64,000 nucleotides of DNA, from assembly GCA_958496175.1 (NCBI GenBank), contig OY292279.1:13268001-13332000 (forward strand), read 5' to 3'. Below are positions 44,984 through 57,366 of this stretch, one piece after another; positions within the stretch are counted from its first letter, which is position 1; each line of letters opens with the position of its first letter. Under the pieces are notes generated by a model. The model was not told where the DNA came from. It saw only the letters and a list, made by a program, of their open reading frames with translations, and ran no database searches. The position numbers and the translations under genes were made by a program. The stretch comes from Sisyra terminalis. Taxonomy: Eukaryota > Arthropoda > Insecta > Neuroptera > Sisyridae.

Positions 44984-45998
44984 ATGGCGTCAGTCATTCT
45001 GAAATATGTGGATCTAATAAAACAATATAGTGGAGACGGTGATTTTTGTGAGTGGCTTAAGAAGTTGGTGTTGGTGGCGCAGTTGAAAAAATTAAAGACC
45101 TAACAACGTTCCTGCCATTGTTCTTATCGGGAGGGGCGTTTGCCGTGTTTGAAGGATTACCAGAGGGTATGAAGGCAGATTACCAACAGTTGAGGAGAGC
45201 ATTACTGGAGGCTTTTTCGGATCAACCGCTCGTTGCCTATGAGACTTTTATTGGACGAAAATTGATCCTAGGTGATTCGGTTGATGTTTTTGTGGCCGAT
45301 TTGCGGCATTTAGATTCTTAAGTGGACCAAAACTTGTGTGACGAATGGGTAAAATGTGCGGTTATCAATCGCTTACCTGGAGAGTGCAGCAACAGCTTAA
45401 GGCTGCGTGTAGTCTGGAAAAAATGACTCTTTCGCAAATGATAGATCGGGCAAGAGTGTTGATCGACTCGGGCTATGTTGTGAAAATCGGGGCGGTTGCA
45501 AGTGCCAGAGGGGGCCGCGTGGTTCGCGGTAAATCGGACATAAGGAAGTGTTTTTCTTGTGGAGAGGAGTCGCATATCGCGAGGTTTTGCCCCAAAAGGA
45601 CAATTAGATATTATGGCTGCGGAGAAAATGGGCATATTGCGACTACTCCACTTTGCTCCAAGTATCAAAAAAAACTAGAAGCGGAAGCTGCGTTTTGTTG
45701 TGTAGGTGACTTCCGTGGGTATGGAGAAATGATGGTAACTTTAAACTGCTTAGTGGCGACAATGTTACCCGGGTTTGGTATGTTCTTAGGCATGGATGCC
45801 TTGGGGGGCGTGCATATTAAAGGAAGTGGAATGGTAACGTTCGGTGGACAAGGAACACGAGCAGCGGCCTGTGTGGCGGAAAACGTTTTAGAAATCGAAT
45901 ATGATGATTTTATTGCGAAGTTCCTCGATTGGAGATGGATTGTGGAGTGGAAATGGAGCGATAGTAAAAGCCCAGTGTTGAAGAATATGACAATTTAG
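44984..45998 (+). pseudogene. Retrotransposon gag with zinc knuckle, broken
   Basis: The start is at 44984 (MASVILKYVDLIKQY). The frame shifts near 45095, stops at 45321, and resumes in another frame from 45345. The C-terminal part has a CCHC knuckle, CFSCGEESHIARFC, and a second, imperfect one, YYGCGENGHIATTPLC. A short aspartic-protease-like stretch may follow but is not clear. Confidence 0.6.
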
Positions 45999-46103
45999 AG
46001 TGCCTCAGGAAGCTTAAGTTGAATTCCGGCAGGAGGTCGAAGAGAGGATTAAATGCGGATGGCTTCAGCCGTACGATGGTGAATTTGATGGGTTGTCCTC
46101 TAA

Positions 46104-46868
46104 ATGGCTATTATTCAGGCGAATAAAGAAAAAGTCAGACCTGTTCTCGACTTTAGCGAAGCTAACCAATACGCGTTGAGCCATACGGGAACAAGCAATG
46201 TGTGTGCGAAAAAGTTACGATCATGGAGACGGAAAGGGGCAAATGTACAATCGGTTGATTTGCGAAAAGCATATTTGCAGATACACGTCATCCCGCGGCT
46301 GTGGAAATATCATATAGCAGAAGCATATAGAGGTAGAACGTATTGTCTGGCCAGGCTTGGGTTTGGTTTGAACGTGGCGCCGATAATTATATCCGCGATA
46401 GTCAACTTTGTGCTGTCAAATGATCCCGAAGTCCGGTTAGGGACCGATTATATGATCTATGATATAATTGTTAACGAGGATATAGTATCGGCCGAGCGCG
46501 TAGTGGATCTTCTGAGCTCCAAAGCAGCTGAGCCGTTAGTGGGAGGACGGGTTTTGGGACTGCGCATTTTAGAAAAGGACGGTGATATAGCGTGGGTCAA
46601 AGACAATAAGGTTGACGGGAGTATGGAGGAAATGACGAAACGACAAGTTTTCTCGTTATGCAGGCAATTGATTGGTCACTATACCATGGCAGAATGGCTG
46701 CGACCCGCTTACAGTTACATCAAAAGGTGTATATCGGACGCAGGGTGGGACGAAGTTATCGACTGCGAGCCAAAGGTGATGATAGAGGAGATAATGAGTA
46801 AAGTAAGAGACAGCGATCCGGTTCGAGGGAAATGGGTTATTTCAGTTGGAAAATGTGGAGTGATTTAG
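46104..46868 (+). pseudogene. Retrotransposon reverse transcriptase, inactive
   Basis: RPVLDFSEANQY, VQSVDLRKAYLQIHV and RLGFGLNVAP are reverse-transcriptase blocks. The catalytic YVDD position reads MIYD (within YMIYDIIVNED), so one essential Asp is lost. The frame ends in a stop before the RNase H part. Confidence 0.7.
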
Positions 46869-46936
46869 TGTGATGCCAGCAGTTTAGCGATAGGAGTGGT
46901 TGTGGAGGTGGATGGCGTTGTTGTTGAGGATGCTTA

Positions 46937-47179
46937 GTGGTTAAGGAAGCCGGCGACGCAGCTCATATCAATCTGGCTGAGTTGGAAGCTGTTTTGAGGG
47001 GTGTCAATTTGGCGTTTTGGCGGGTATTAAGAAAGATATTAGTCAAAACGGACTCGGCTACAGTCTATAGTTGGGTGGTATCGATAATTTCCAAGGATCG
47101 GCGCGTGAAAACTCACGGACACGGGGAGGCGTTGGTCCGTCGCAGATTGGGGCTGTTGGATGATATTGTTCGGGAATAA
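46937..47179 (+). pseudogene. Retrotransposon RNase H remnant
   Basis: HINLAELEAVLRGVNLA and KTDSATVYSW are typical RNase H blocks (the Glu helix and DSxTVxxW). The region is separated from the reverse transcriptase by stops. Confidence 0.6.
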
Positions 47180-47299
47180 GGACTTCAGAATATAGGTGGA
47201 TGTAATGTTAATTAGATCGGAGGGTAATACGGCTGATGCCCTAACAAGGGTGCTAAAGGAGTGGCTGCGAAAGTTTCGCGCACATGTATGTACAGTGGC

Positions 47300-48237
47300 G
47301 GTAGATGACAGATAGGCATTGGTTAGGGCATCGCATGAGTCCCATCACTTCGGGACTGACCGAAGCTTATATATTGTAAATCGGTGCTACCCGGAGTTAA
47401 ACGTGACACGGGATGAAGTCGAGCGAGTCGTGAAGCAATGCAAGGAGTGCTTTTCGATTGATCGAACGGTATTTGACGCTGGTTAACTGCGGGCCGAGTA
47501 AATTTGCAATCTGGTGGCCTCTGCGTGATGAGACCTGTGGAGAAGTGGCGAGGGTGCTAATGTAGGTTTTTGCGAAGAGGGGGCCTCCGGCGGAGCTGTT
47601 GACGGACAATAGCCGTACGTTCCGATCCGGGAAACTTGCCCGAGCTGGTGCTAAAGGGGGATTAACGCTGGCATTTCGCTGCGTTAACCGACCAGCAGGA
47701 AACGGCGTTGTAGAACGGAACCATAGGACAATTAAAAGGATAGCAGCTAGAAGCGGGGCTTCTATTGGGGACATGGTTTTTTGGTACAACTTCGCACCAA
47801 AAGAAGACGTCGCCGGCATCCCGAATTTACAAGTACGACTGGAGGTGTCCAGGGGAACCAAAGGTTGAGGAAGTCGAAAAGGGGGATGAAAGGTTTCGGG
47901 AAGGGTTTTTGTAAAATCAGTGGGTACGAGATGTACCACGCCGTGGAGAGTGAGGATGGTTACAAAAAGTCCTATGGGACGCGGCACTGACTATGGTGTG
48001 AAAGCGAATGTACTACCGTATCATGTGGGGGATATACGGAAAATGCCAGAGGAAGTTGTTGAATGGAAGGTTAACCAGACAGCAGATGAACAAGTTCGCG
48101 AAATAGTAGGGAATGAAAACGGCAGGGTGGGTGAAGTTGCAAGCATCGATCAGAACCAAAGTGGAACCACAGTGGAGCCGAATCGTCCACGGCGATTGAG
48201 AAGAGTACCGTCATATTTGAAAGACCTTATGTGGTGA
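47300..48237 (+). pseudogene. Retrotransposon integrase remnant
   Basis: LTDNSRTFRS near 47596 and NRPAGNGVVERNHRTIKR near 47688 are the second Asp and the Glu regions of a retroviral-type integrase core. Decayed zinc-finger sequence lies upstream (47380-47460), with a basic tail to 48237. Several shifts make it non-functional. Confidence 0.6.
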
Positions 48238-48258
48238 TTTTTAGATCAGGGGGGCGAG

Positions 48259-48503
48259 TAGATTTTTATTGACATTTTCATATTGTTTTGGAAATTTTTA
48301 ATAGGCTTGGGGAAAAAGGGGTCTATATTGGGCTGTAGGAATACTGGAGGGCAGTCGAGACAAAAGTACGACTGGAGGTGTCCAGGGGAACCAAAGGTTG
48401 AGGGAGTCGAAAAGGGGGATGAGAGGTTTCGGGAAGGCGACAGGGAAAAACAATTTGTACGTTGAAGAAGGTCAAGTAAGTGTGTGAAAAATAAAGGATT
48501 TGT
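48259..48503 (+). repeat. 3' LTR with an internal-sequence patch
   Basis: It matches the 5' LTR but carries about 75-90 extra bases (48362-48436) nearly identical to 47830-47905 of the internal region. Its last bases differ from those of the 5' LTR. Confidence 0.65.
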
Positions 48504-49511
48504 TCTGTTTCGAATAACTTGAGGATTAAATTTGGGGATCTTTATATGACATTGACGAGAAAAATCTGACTTTGGATATATGCTTTTAATGTCCCCGTAA
48601 ATAGGCATTTGTTTGAAATGGAGTTATTTAATCAGAAATTAAGGTATATAAGCCAAGCAAAATGATATCTTATTGTTGCCACGTTTTATTTACCCCTTTC
48701 CGTTCACTTTCTTGTAGATATTTGCTACTATATACTGAGCGTTACCTCGTCTTTTGCCTTTTGAAGAAAATCATATTTACCTTCTGCAAGATTAACCATT
48801 CCTTTTTTAACTGAATAGTCATATAGACAACATACATTATGTGTTCCTGACTCTTTTTTTACCATTTTCGAATCCTTTTCCTTAATTTTTTCAATGTATT
48901 TTGTTGTATTTATGCGCTAGTGTAGAATTATCTACGTTTAAGCTTGTAAGCTTTTAAGTTATACAAGCTAAAATAGGTTGTGCTGTATGTATTTTCTGTA
49001 AAAATGGCATAAAATACTTATCTTTTTGCGTTTCTAAATAATTTTTTTTAACGTTCTACAACTCTCATTGCAAATCCTGAATTTCAGTTGCTAAATTCAT
49101 GAATTTGAATGCAATAAAATTTCAAACCGGGATCAATTAATAACATTTGTGAAACTGCAAGAAAAAAAAACTTAAATTTAATTTTCAATAAAAAATCAAA
49201 CATACCAAGTGATTTTAGAACATAGTTTATATTTTCATTGGATATAATTTATAAATCGTTACTATAATATATTTAACTTATTATTTGTCTAATATTTAAC
49301 ACTTTAAATTAGGTACATATATGCTTATTGTCAACATGAAATCAAAAGTCAATATTTAATCGAATGGCTAGTGATTTTATGAAGTGGCTAATAATTAACA
49401 ATCCAAAATATAGAATACAAAAAGTATAAATCATAATTTTAACACTGTTCCATCAACGTTCGAAGCAAATATTGAATGTAATTTTCAATATAAATTAGGC
49501 AATATCGTTAC

Positions 49512-50060
49512 TTACATTGATTTGGTAGTACGAGGGATAAACTGAAATGTTTTAACGATAATATTTTCAATATATTCTGAGGTATTTCGATTATTATTTC
49601 CTTTAATCACTATGTCGCTTAAGTTTGCGATTCGACACGACTCGTCCATTACACAGTGGGCATAAGTGATTATTTTAGCATTTGTAACTACAGCTCTCCC
49701 ATACGGCAAAATACTATCATAGATAAATTATAAAACGGTAACCTGTAATAATTAATTTATAATTTAGTTAGAAATCAATATAAAAGCTAAATTTTACCTA
49801 ATATGGAAGAAAAAAAAATTGAATCTTCTTCTTCAACGATAAAGCGATTATTTTAGAATTTCATTTATCACTTTCGTCGGTTAAAATATGACTCTTGGGA
49901 TATTATATTCGATCATCTATAGCTTTGAGAATTGTATGAAAAAAAGACAGCAACAAATTAAAAAAAAATAATTTGCGTTTCTATTTGTACAATACTCAAA
50001 ATAGCAATGATATGAAATATTTCATGGTTTGACATATTTATTGAGTTCAGTTAATTGATT
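49512..50060 (-). pseudogene. Protease paralogue exons 1-3, broken (copy B)
   Basis: Nearly identical to the broken copy at 34745-35290, including the same stop before exon 3 and the same loss of frame. Copy B also lacks four bases at the exon 1 donor. Both were therefore already dead when duplicated. Confidence 0.7.
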
Positions 50061-50392
50061 CATACCGCTGCTATAGACCTTTTTAATGTTTCGGGATAAA
50101 TGCTAATTCAGTATTATATCTCAAACTTAATAATATTCTCCATAAGAAATCGACTGATAAAATTGTAATTATATACGAAAACCTATTAAAAATTACGTGA
50201 AAACTAAAGATTATTAAGATATAAATCTACATCCTTTCCAACTCGTATATTTTTGATGGTAAAATTAAAGTTAAATTTGAAATATAAAATGTCTACAATT
50301 GTTATACAATAACTTTTAAATTATGATGCCAAGACTTTATGTAAAATAACAATTATGCAATAAAAACCGGAGAAAATTGAAAGATAAACAAA

Positions 50393-50930
50393 TTAAACAT
50401 ATCTTAGCAATACAATAATCATTATCTTTAATATCATTGAGAATTTTGATTTTGAGCCCGAATTTTTATTTTGATTTTTATTTTGATTTTGATTTTGATT
50501 TGGATCTGGTTTTGTCATTGTCCTGTTATTAACATCTATAACCGACGCATAGACTCCAGGATGTTTAGTGTAAGTCGAAGGAAAAAACAAAGTTACACCA
50601 ACTAGTTTATTATTACACACAAGAGGTCCTCCGGACTCACTCTAAAACAATAACAAAAATGTAGATTTAAAACTCAATCTTAGAATATAAGGTAACCTGT
50701 GTTGAATCAGAACGCCAAGCGCAGAACATCGAATCGGGAAGGTAAATGAAGTTTGGTTTGTTTAAATCAGTACAGTGGCTTTGCCTTATAATTGTTGCGT
50801 TTATGGATGTAAGCGTTTTGCCGCCATAGTATCCCCATCCGCTTGCAATGCAATTTTCGCCTGTCTCTGGTGGAATGGTAGCCACTTTTATTGGCTGTAT
50901 ATTTTCATTGAATTCAATTGGTGGGGATAT
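50393..50930 (-). pseudogene. Protease exons 4-6 without promoter exons (copy B), exons 4 and 5 fused
   Basis: 50930-50697 is one uninterrupted exon equal to exons 4 plus 5 of the paralogues (ENCIASGWGYYGGKTL continuing into ATIIRQSHC). 50641-50393 is the last exon. The Ser195 block reads SESGGP, with Asp194 replaced by Glu and Gly193 by Ser. Position 189 is Asp and Cys191 is Thr. Reading frames and splice sites are intact, and the tail has the same Asn/Gln/Lys run and hydrophobic end as copy A. No exons 1-3 lie upstream within the window (50.9-64 kb on this strand), so it is an orphan 3' half unless they lie beyond the edge. Confidence 0.6.
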
Positions 50931-51524
50931 CTAAAATTAAAAATATAAAATTACTTTTCTCAGATTTATAATTCGATAAATGTTTTATGACAAAAATTTT
51001 CAAAATGTTAAATTTGGTATAAAAGCCTCTTGAAACAAATATTTACACTAAAATTGGGTTCAAAATCGAAATGTACAGACAGACGTATGAATTTTAAATA
51101 TTAGAATAAATTATGCTTTTGTGAACATCATATTAAGTACAGTTAAATTAATCACTTTCACAAGAGTAGGTACTATAAATGGAAAATTTCAAAAAATATA
51201 AACGATTTGTGTACTTATGAGAAATTATACTTCTTTGGTATAGTTTAAAAGATATCTTTTAGCCACTACCGTAGCCTCCTTCGGTAGTGCCTGAACTGGC
51301 ACACCAGTTATAAGTGATTAGTCTTTTTAGTTAATACTTCTTTATTGATATTTTTTGGATCAGATATGTCTATATACCTCTAACAAAACTATTGAAACTC
51401 TTAAAACTAGAATAAAACTAAATCTTTGCCTAAATCTCCGTATAGACTTAGAGGTACACAAAGTGGGGTCTTAATTGGCCTCGAATATTAACGCTAACAA
51501 TGGTGACATTATTTTATTACAGAG

Positions 51525-52943
51525 TTACAATGTTATATATATTAATTTATTTATTATTAACAATAGTTTTTGAGCAAAAATTTTGTTCAGGATCCATTTA
51601 AGTTTGTCGTCCGTGATTTTAATTAGCTCTTTCTTTTTTAGTATGTCTTCTTTCCGCGTAAGCTTGCTGTCCAGATGAATTCCTAGATATTTTGCAGACT
51701 TTTCTCGTGGAATGAATTTATCGTTGATTTTTATTGTTGCGCATGATTGTCGTTTGAGGGTGGCTTGAACTGATTTTTTTTCGTTTAGTGTAATCCCCCA
51801 TTTATCACACCAGCCTGTTATGATATTTAAGTGGGATTGAATATGTCGTTGGATTATTTTACTATTCTTGTTTGAACAGAGAATAACCGTATCTTCTGCG
51901 AATGTGGTGATTACTATTTTATCGTTTGTTGGCAAATCGCTTGTGAATATTAGATAAAGTAATGGCCCTAGAGCACCCTTATGTACAGCGAGAAGGAGAG
52001 ATTTGAGAGCTTGACCAGAGATGTTATCGGGTCCTGTGGTCTTCTTGATGTTAATTTGGTTTATTTTTCGTTAGATTTGCGGTAGGTTGATATTATCTGT
52101 TCTTTTTTTCTAAGGAGATTTTGAGTAAGAGCTGGGTGATCCAGGAATGAGTTATTTGTAAACATATTTTCAAGGTGGTTAGCAAATTCCTCACATTTTT
52201 CTTTATCTTCGGTTATCCAGTGTTCTTTGGTGCTTCGGGTTGGCGTCTTAGGTGAAATCGGTTTTTTCGTGTTGCGTTCTGACTTCCAGACCGAGTTGTA
52301 TGAGTCTGGAAAGTGCGTAAGTTGTGCAATATGCCATTGGATGCTGTCATTTTGTGTTTTTTCAAGCTCTTTTCTTAGAAGATTTGTGGCCTTGTTTAAG
52401 GCAGTTTTAGTTGTTGGGGAAGCTTTTTCCTGTGGCAAACCAATTGCGCTTAGCTTTATTTCGATACAATCCGTTACTGTTGTTTGTAGATATTTTACAG
52501 TGTTTTCGATATCGTCTTCGTTTTTTTTAGTTTAATTTTGTGGTTTTAGGATTGCTAACTAACGTTTAAGAAATGGGTCGATTGGATTGGGCCGGAGCGT
52601 TTAAAAGGTTCTTCCGCAGTTATTCTTCTGTGAAGAACGAATTATAATTCATATATTGGGTGAACTTTCCCTTTAAGGTTGTTTATATTTGTTTTAAATA
52701 TTGTCGAGTCTGTTGATTTTGAATCCCAGTTCTTCTAATTCTTCCTTGATTTCGTTAAGGTCAACTTCGTAGTCGAACCCGTTAATAACTACTCTTAGAC
52801 CCTTATGGTTTTTAGCCTAGAACGAGTAGTAGTTTTTGTTATTTTATCCAGCTATTTTGAGACAATTGTATAGTCGGTTTCGTCAGAGAGTTGCAATTTT
52901 GTTTCAAAACGAGCACCATTTTTAAGATCAACAATGTAGTAGT
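51525..52943 (-). mobile_element. Dead Jockey-type retrotransposon in copy B, 3' portion
   Basis: Matches copy A 36880-38676 but lacks about 490 bp of reverse transcriptase. The same FAED change in place of YADD is present (frame 51935-51525). A linker region (52438-52061) is better preserved than in copy A. The 5' part continues at 60748-61147 beyond the P-element insertion. Confidence 0.8.
52936..52943 (+). repeat. Target duplication of the outer P element, left
   Basis: GTAGTAGT, repeated exactly at 60740-60747. The empty site, with a single copy, is at 38669-38676 in duplication copy A. Confidence 0.9.
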
Positions 52944-53688
52944 CAGGGTGTCTGCACTTCATAGGAAATTGTGGCGTAAACAGCAGGGCCAAAAAGCGAC
53001 ATAACGCTATATAATTTTTTATTCAAAGAGAGAGACACATGATTTCAGACAGGAAATTTGTATTCCCCTGTATTTAGTTGGTCACTTGTCTGTTATAAAA
53101 TATATGTTTCGTATTTTACTTCATAGTTATTGTCAGGGCGTTTGCACTTCATAGGAAATCGTGGTCAAGGCACCAGGGCCAAAGAGCTACATAGAGCTAT
53201 ATAATTTTTAATTCATAGAGAGAGAAGCATGATTTCTAACGGGGAATTTACATTCCCCTATCTGTAGTTGACTACCTGAAATACAGGGAAAACAGGGCTT
53301 CGTGTTTAACTTCATAGTTATTCGAAATCACAATCGTTTTATAAATATGACACATATGACATCACCTCTAATGGGAAAAAAAGGAACTGTTTTTGAAAAA
53401 TATCGAGTTTTAGTGACCCCTAGCAGAATAAAATATTAAGGTTTTAATTTTTAAAACCATAGCAACTGTTAAACTGTTTATAATACTTAAAAAAAGCAAT
53501 TAAATCAGTTTAATGACATAAGCATAAAATAATCAAGCATAAAGCATAAAGTAATCGCAGTATAAAGAACGATTATTAACAAACATTTACGGAGGAACTG
53601 ATTTTCCAGGTATTGCAGCTTTTACATGTTTTGGTTTTCATTGCCTTAAGTTTTATTTTTATTATTAGATTTGGTTAAATAGTGCAAT

Positions 53689-53929
53689 ATGCCACGAAAA
53701 TGCTGCATTGGCATATGTGGTGCAAAAGTGAATCTACATCGTCTGTCATCTCAAGAATTGGGTAATAGTGTTTATACGCGGCAAAAGTGGATTGGAGCCA
53801 TTCGGAATTCAAAAATTAATGATATGAACTATCATGAATTTCGAATTTGCTCCAACCACTTTGCTCGCCCTATAAACAGTTACGGAAATAGGCTTGCATA
53901 TAATGATTTTCGAACTATTAATTTACCCG
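53689..53929 (+). CDS. THAP zinc-finger exon of the inner P transposase
   Basis: The start MPRKCCIGICGAKV and later CSNHF give the C2CH zinc-binding pattern of a THAP domain (Cys-x3-Cys, then Cys-x2-His about 50 residues on), the DNA-binding domain of P-type transposases. The exon ends at a GTAAGT donor in phase 1. The next coding exon starts at 56306 after TTTCAG. The exon itself is open, but the joined gene is broken downstream. Confidence 0.8.
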
Positions 53930-54466
53930 GTAAGTAACAAAAATCTTAATTTATTTCAAACATCCTCTTAAAGTTTATTACAACAATACGACTGCAAAAT
54001 TTATTTTCCTTTCATTGTGTTAAAGAACATTTAAAAAAAGATTAATATAAGAAAAATGATTACGGTATTACGAAAAGTACATTCTCGACAAGTGCTCAAC
54101 GAAATATATTAAACTAAAAATTAAAATTACGCAAGATCGTTGCAAATATTAACTTGAGTTTAAAACTTCTAACCGAATGTCACCGTTACTAAACTATCGG
54201 TATTATAATTCGACATGGATTATATTTATTTTATAAATTAATATTACTTTTTTTCATATGAAAATTACGATTCTTCTTTTAATTTAATACAATGTTAACC
54301 GGGAAACTCAAGTTAAGTTTCGTTTAATGGTTCAATATAGCAATGATAGCATATTATTTTATTCTTATCCCTGTTAAAAATGGTATTTAGAGGCATTTTG
54401 AAAGCATTACATTTAAAATGCGTTTAATAATTTTAACCAACTTCTAATGGGTATTTTGGACATTTA

Positions 54467-55560
54467 AAATGTTTTTTAACAGGGATATTATTATATGAAA
54501 AAAATAGACTGATGCATCAACAATTATTCAAAATATCATATTTTATTAACAACTAAGTTTTAACTTTTATATCAAATTTTATTAGAAATATATTTTTGCT
54601 TAAATATTTATTTATTTAAAATTCATACGAGATACTATGGTAATTACCAAATTTTTACTCGGTAAGTTGATCAAAAAAATAAGACACTCCCACCTTTGGC
54701 CCCATTGAGTTTGTATATGAATTTAATATTGTTCTTAAATATTTTTTTTTTGTATTATATTGGAGCCAAAAGACCTTTAAAATGCATTTTTAACAGGGAT
54801 ATTATTATTTGAAAGAAATAGATGAAGCATCAACAATTACTCAAAATACCATATTTTACTAACAACTAAGTTTTAACTTTTATATCAAATTTTATTAGAA
54901 ATATATTTTTGCTTAAATACTTATTTATTTAAAATTCATATGAATTACTATGGTAATTACCGAATTTTTACTCGGTAAATTGATCAAAAATATAAGACAC
55001 GCCCAGCTTTGGCCCCATTGAGTTTGTATAAAAATTTAATATTGTTCTTAAATAATATTTTATTTATTATATTGGAGCCAAAAGACCTTTAAAATGTTTT
55101 TTAACAGGGATATTATTATTTGAAAGAAATAGATGATGCATTAACAATTATTCAAAATATCATATTTTACTAACAACTAAGTTTTAACTTTTATATTAAA
55201 TTTTATTAGAAATATAATTTTGCTTAAATATTTATTTATTTAAAATTCATATGAATTACTATGGTAACTACCGAATTTTTACTCGGTAAATTGATCAAAA
55301 AAATAAGACACGCCCAGCTTTGGCCCCATTGAGTTTGTATATAAATTTAATATTGTTCTTAAATAATATTTTTCTTTATTAATTAGGGCCAAAAGACTTT
55401 TGATCGAAGGTACCAAAAGGTCAAACGATCAAAGGGTCATATAAAGTCATAAGGGATTCTAGGACTTGTGCAGAAGAAATTTAAAAAAAGTTTCATTTAT
55501 AAAAATAGTAAAATATAAAATTTATAAAAAAATATATTAACGGCAATGGGGCCAAAGGTG
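54467..55560. repeat. About 312-bp tandem repeats ending in an inverted arm, P-element intron
   Basis: A unit containing TTTTTAACAGGGATATTATT and TTTGGCCCCATTGAG recurs at a spacing of 311-313 bases, about three copies (markers at 54696, 55009 and 55320). At 55545-55600 the inverse of its GGTAAGTTGATCAAAAAAAT...GGCCCCA segment closes the block, giving MITE-like inverted ends. It lies in the intron between the THAP exon and the transposase exon. Confidence 0.75.
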
Positions 55561-56305
55561 GGTGTGTCTTATTTTTTTGATTAAGTTATCGGGGAAAAAA
55601 ATTCGTTATAACTATAGTTAAAATGTAATTAAAAAGTTTCAATTTAGTTGGGTTCTATTTAAAATAAGTTTATTATTTGGTTAATTATTAAATTAAAATA
55701 AGTAATTGTTCGAAATAAATCGCAACAACCGTTAAAATAAATTAATATGTTTGTAATAAAATAAATAGTGTTATGTCTTGAAACAAACCTAAACGAGCCT
55801 ATCGTAAAAACGTAACAATATATTTTAAGTAAAAAAGGATATTGAGGAAAATTACAAATTTAAAAGATAATAACATATTATAAACAAATATTATATAGTT
55901 AACATTTAAATGTATCGCTATTTTATGTTAACTATGTTAACACATTTCTATTTGAAAAAGTTTCTTTGTATTAATTTTTTTTTTGTTCCGGGAAATAGGA
56001 AATTCAACAGTTCTTTACTGGCAATAATTAATGCCGAAAATTTTTGCATACTTTTAAATGTAATTGGAGAATAGATCCTGTTTAAAGCACAATTAAACTT
56101 CTAAGGAAAAAAATGCAGTCAACAAAAAAATTTCAGTTTTTCAAAAACTATAGTTTAACATAATAATTATAGTTAAAATATAGTTTTTCATATTATGTTT
56201 AACATAATATATTATAATGTTTTATTAAGATTATGTCAAGAAAGAGGATGTTTATTATTAGTTAAATAAAAGTATTTCAAACCTAACATTAGATTGAAAT
56301 TTCAG

Positions 56306-57366
56306 ATCTTAATTACAACATAAGTCAACCTGAGTCAACCGTCCCAACCAGAAATTGAGGAGGTCGATGAAATACAAAATCTTCAAGAATTACAAACCGA
56401 CCGCGACACCCAGTCTCAAACAGTACCCATAATTAATGATGAAGACCAGAAGGAAGTTGTACACGCATTGCGCCAAAAAATTAGAAAATTGAAACGGCAA
56501 TTAGATAAGGAGAGGGAAAATAGTTTTGACACTGTCGTTGGGAGGGCACATTGCTCGGACTTGCTAAAGGAAATTGTTAAGAACAAATTTCAAAAGAACA
56601 GAAAGAATCAATTGTCGAGGAAGGGTTGCCGGTATTCGAATAATTTTAAAAAACTATCCATGAGATTTGCCAGCATAATGCCCAGTAAAGCATACAATTT
56701 CTTATCGAATGAAATAGAAATGCCCTCATTAGCCACCATTCAGCGTCAGATGCCGATTGTGGATCTTCAACCTGGAATTAATCATGCTATTTTTCAAAAT
56801 TTAACTCTAATTTTAAATGATGCTAATGATGAGAAGATAAAAAATTGTGTGCTTCTATTTGATGAGATGAGTTTAGGGGTAGGTGTTCACTACAATAGTA
56901 AGGAGGATCATTTCTTCGGTTTTGAAGATATTGGTTCCTGCAGATTTAAAAACTACGCTGATCATGTTTTGTGCTTTATGATACGCGGCATTTTCCATGA
57001 TTACAAGCAACCGGTCGCATTTTATTTCATTGATAGTGTGACCGGAGCGAACATCTTACAACAATGCATTGTAGAAGTCATTTTTGCCTTGCAAAATGCA
57101 GGCTTTTACGTACGAGCGACAATATGTGACCAAGCACAAACAATTCGGCAGCCATACGAGCATTAACTACATTTTCAAATCAAAATAGGTTAGCTAATAA
57201 TGAGGAGGTTGGGGAATCGTACTTAATTAATGGGAAAGAGATTCTCCACATTTTCGATCCTCCTCATTTGTTGAAAGGTATTCGAAATAATATGTTGGAG
57301 AGAGATTTTTGCTTAAACGATAAAAGTGTCAAGTGGAGTCAAATAACTGCATTGTATAATATATAG
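56306..57366 (+). pseudogene. P-element transposase, catalytic part, frameshifted and truncated
   Basis: A coiled-coil linker (ALRQKIRKLKRQLDKE) is followed by the RNase H-like region with LLFDEMSL (first catalytic Asp) and RATICDQ, then in a second frame IFDPPHLLKGIRNN, a hallmark of P transposases. Breaks: the beginning of this exon is out of frame with the THAP exon (shift between about 56315 and 56345), and a one-base loss lies near 57132 just after CDQ. Coding stops near 57366, so the C-terminal region with the last catalytic Glu is absent. The transposase is not functional. Confidence 0.8.

Larger units (their letters stand above)
44753..48503 (+). mobile_element. Degenerate LTR retrotransposon
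   Basis: Short LTRs of about 165 bp (44753-44917) and about 245 bp (48259-48503) share TTTTGGAAATTT, AGTAGGCTTGGGG-type and GGAATACTGGAG blocks. The coding order between them is gag with a zinc knuckle, reverse transcriptase, RNase H, then integrase. A purine-rich tract (AGGGGGGCGAG) precedes the 3' LTR. All genes are broken and no envelope gene was seen. The domain order (integrase last) fits the Gypsy or BEL lineages. Local GC content is visibly higher than in the surroundings. Confidence 0.75.

Noticed and set aside
45318..45668. Minus-strand frames inside the retrotransposon gag and integrase (also 47397-47987)
   Set aside because: They lie opposite recognisable plus-strand gag and integrase blocks, in a locally GC-richer stretch that has few chance stops.
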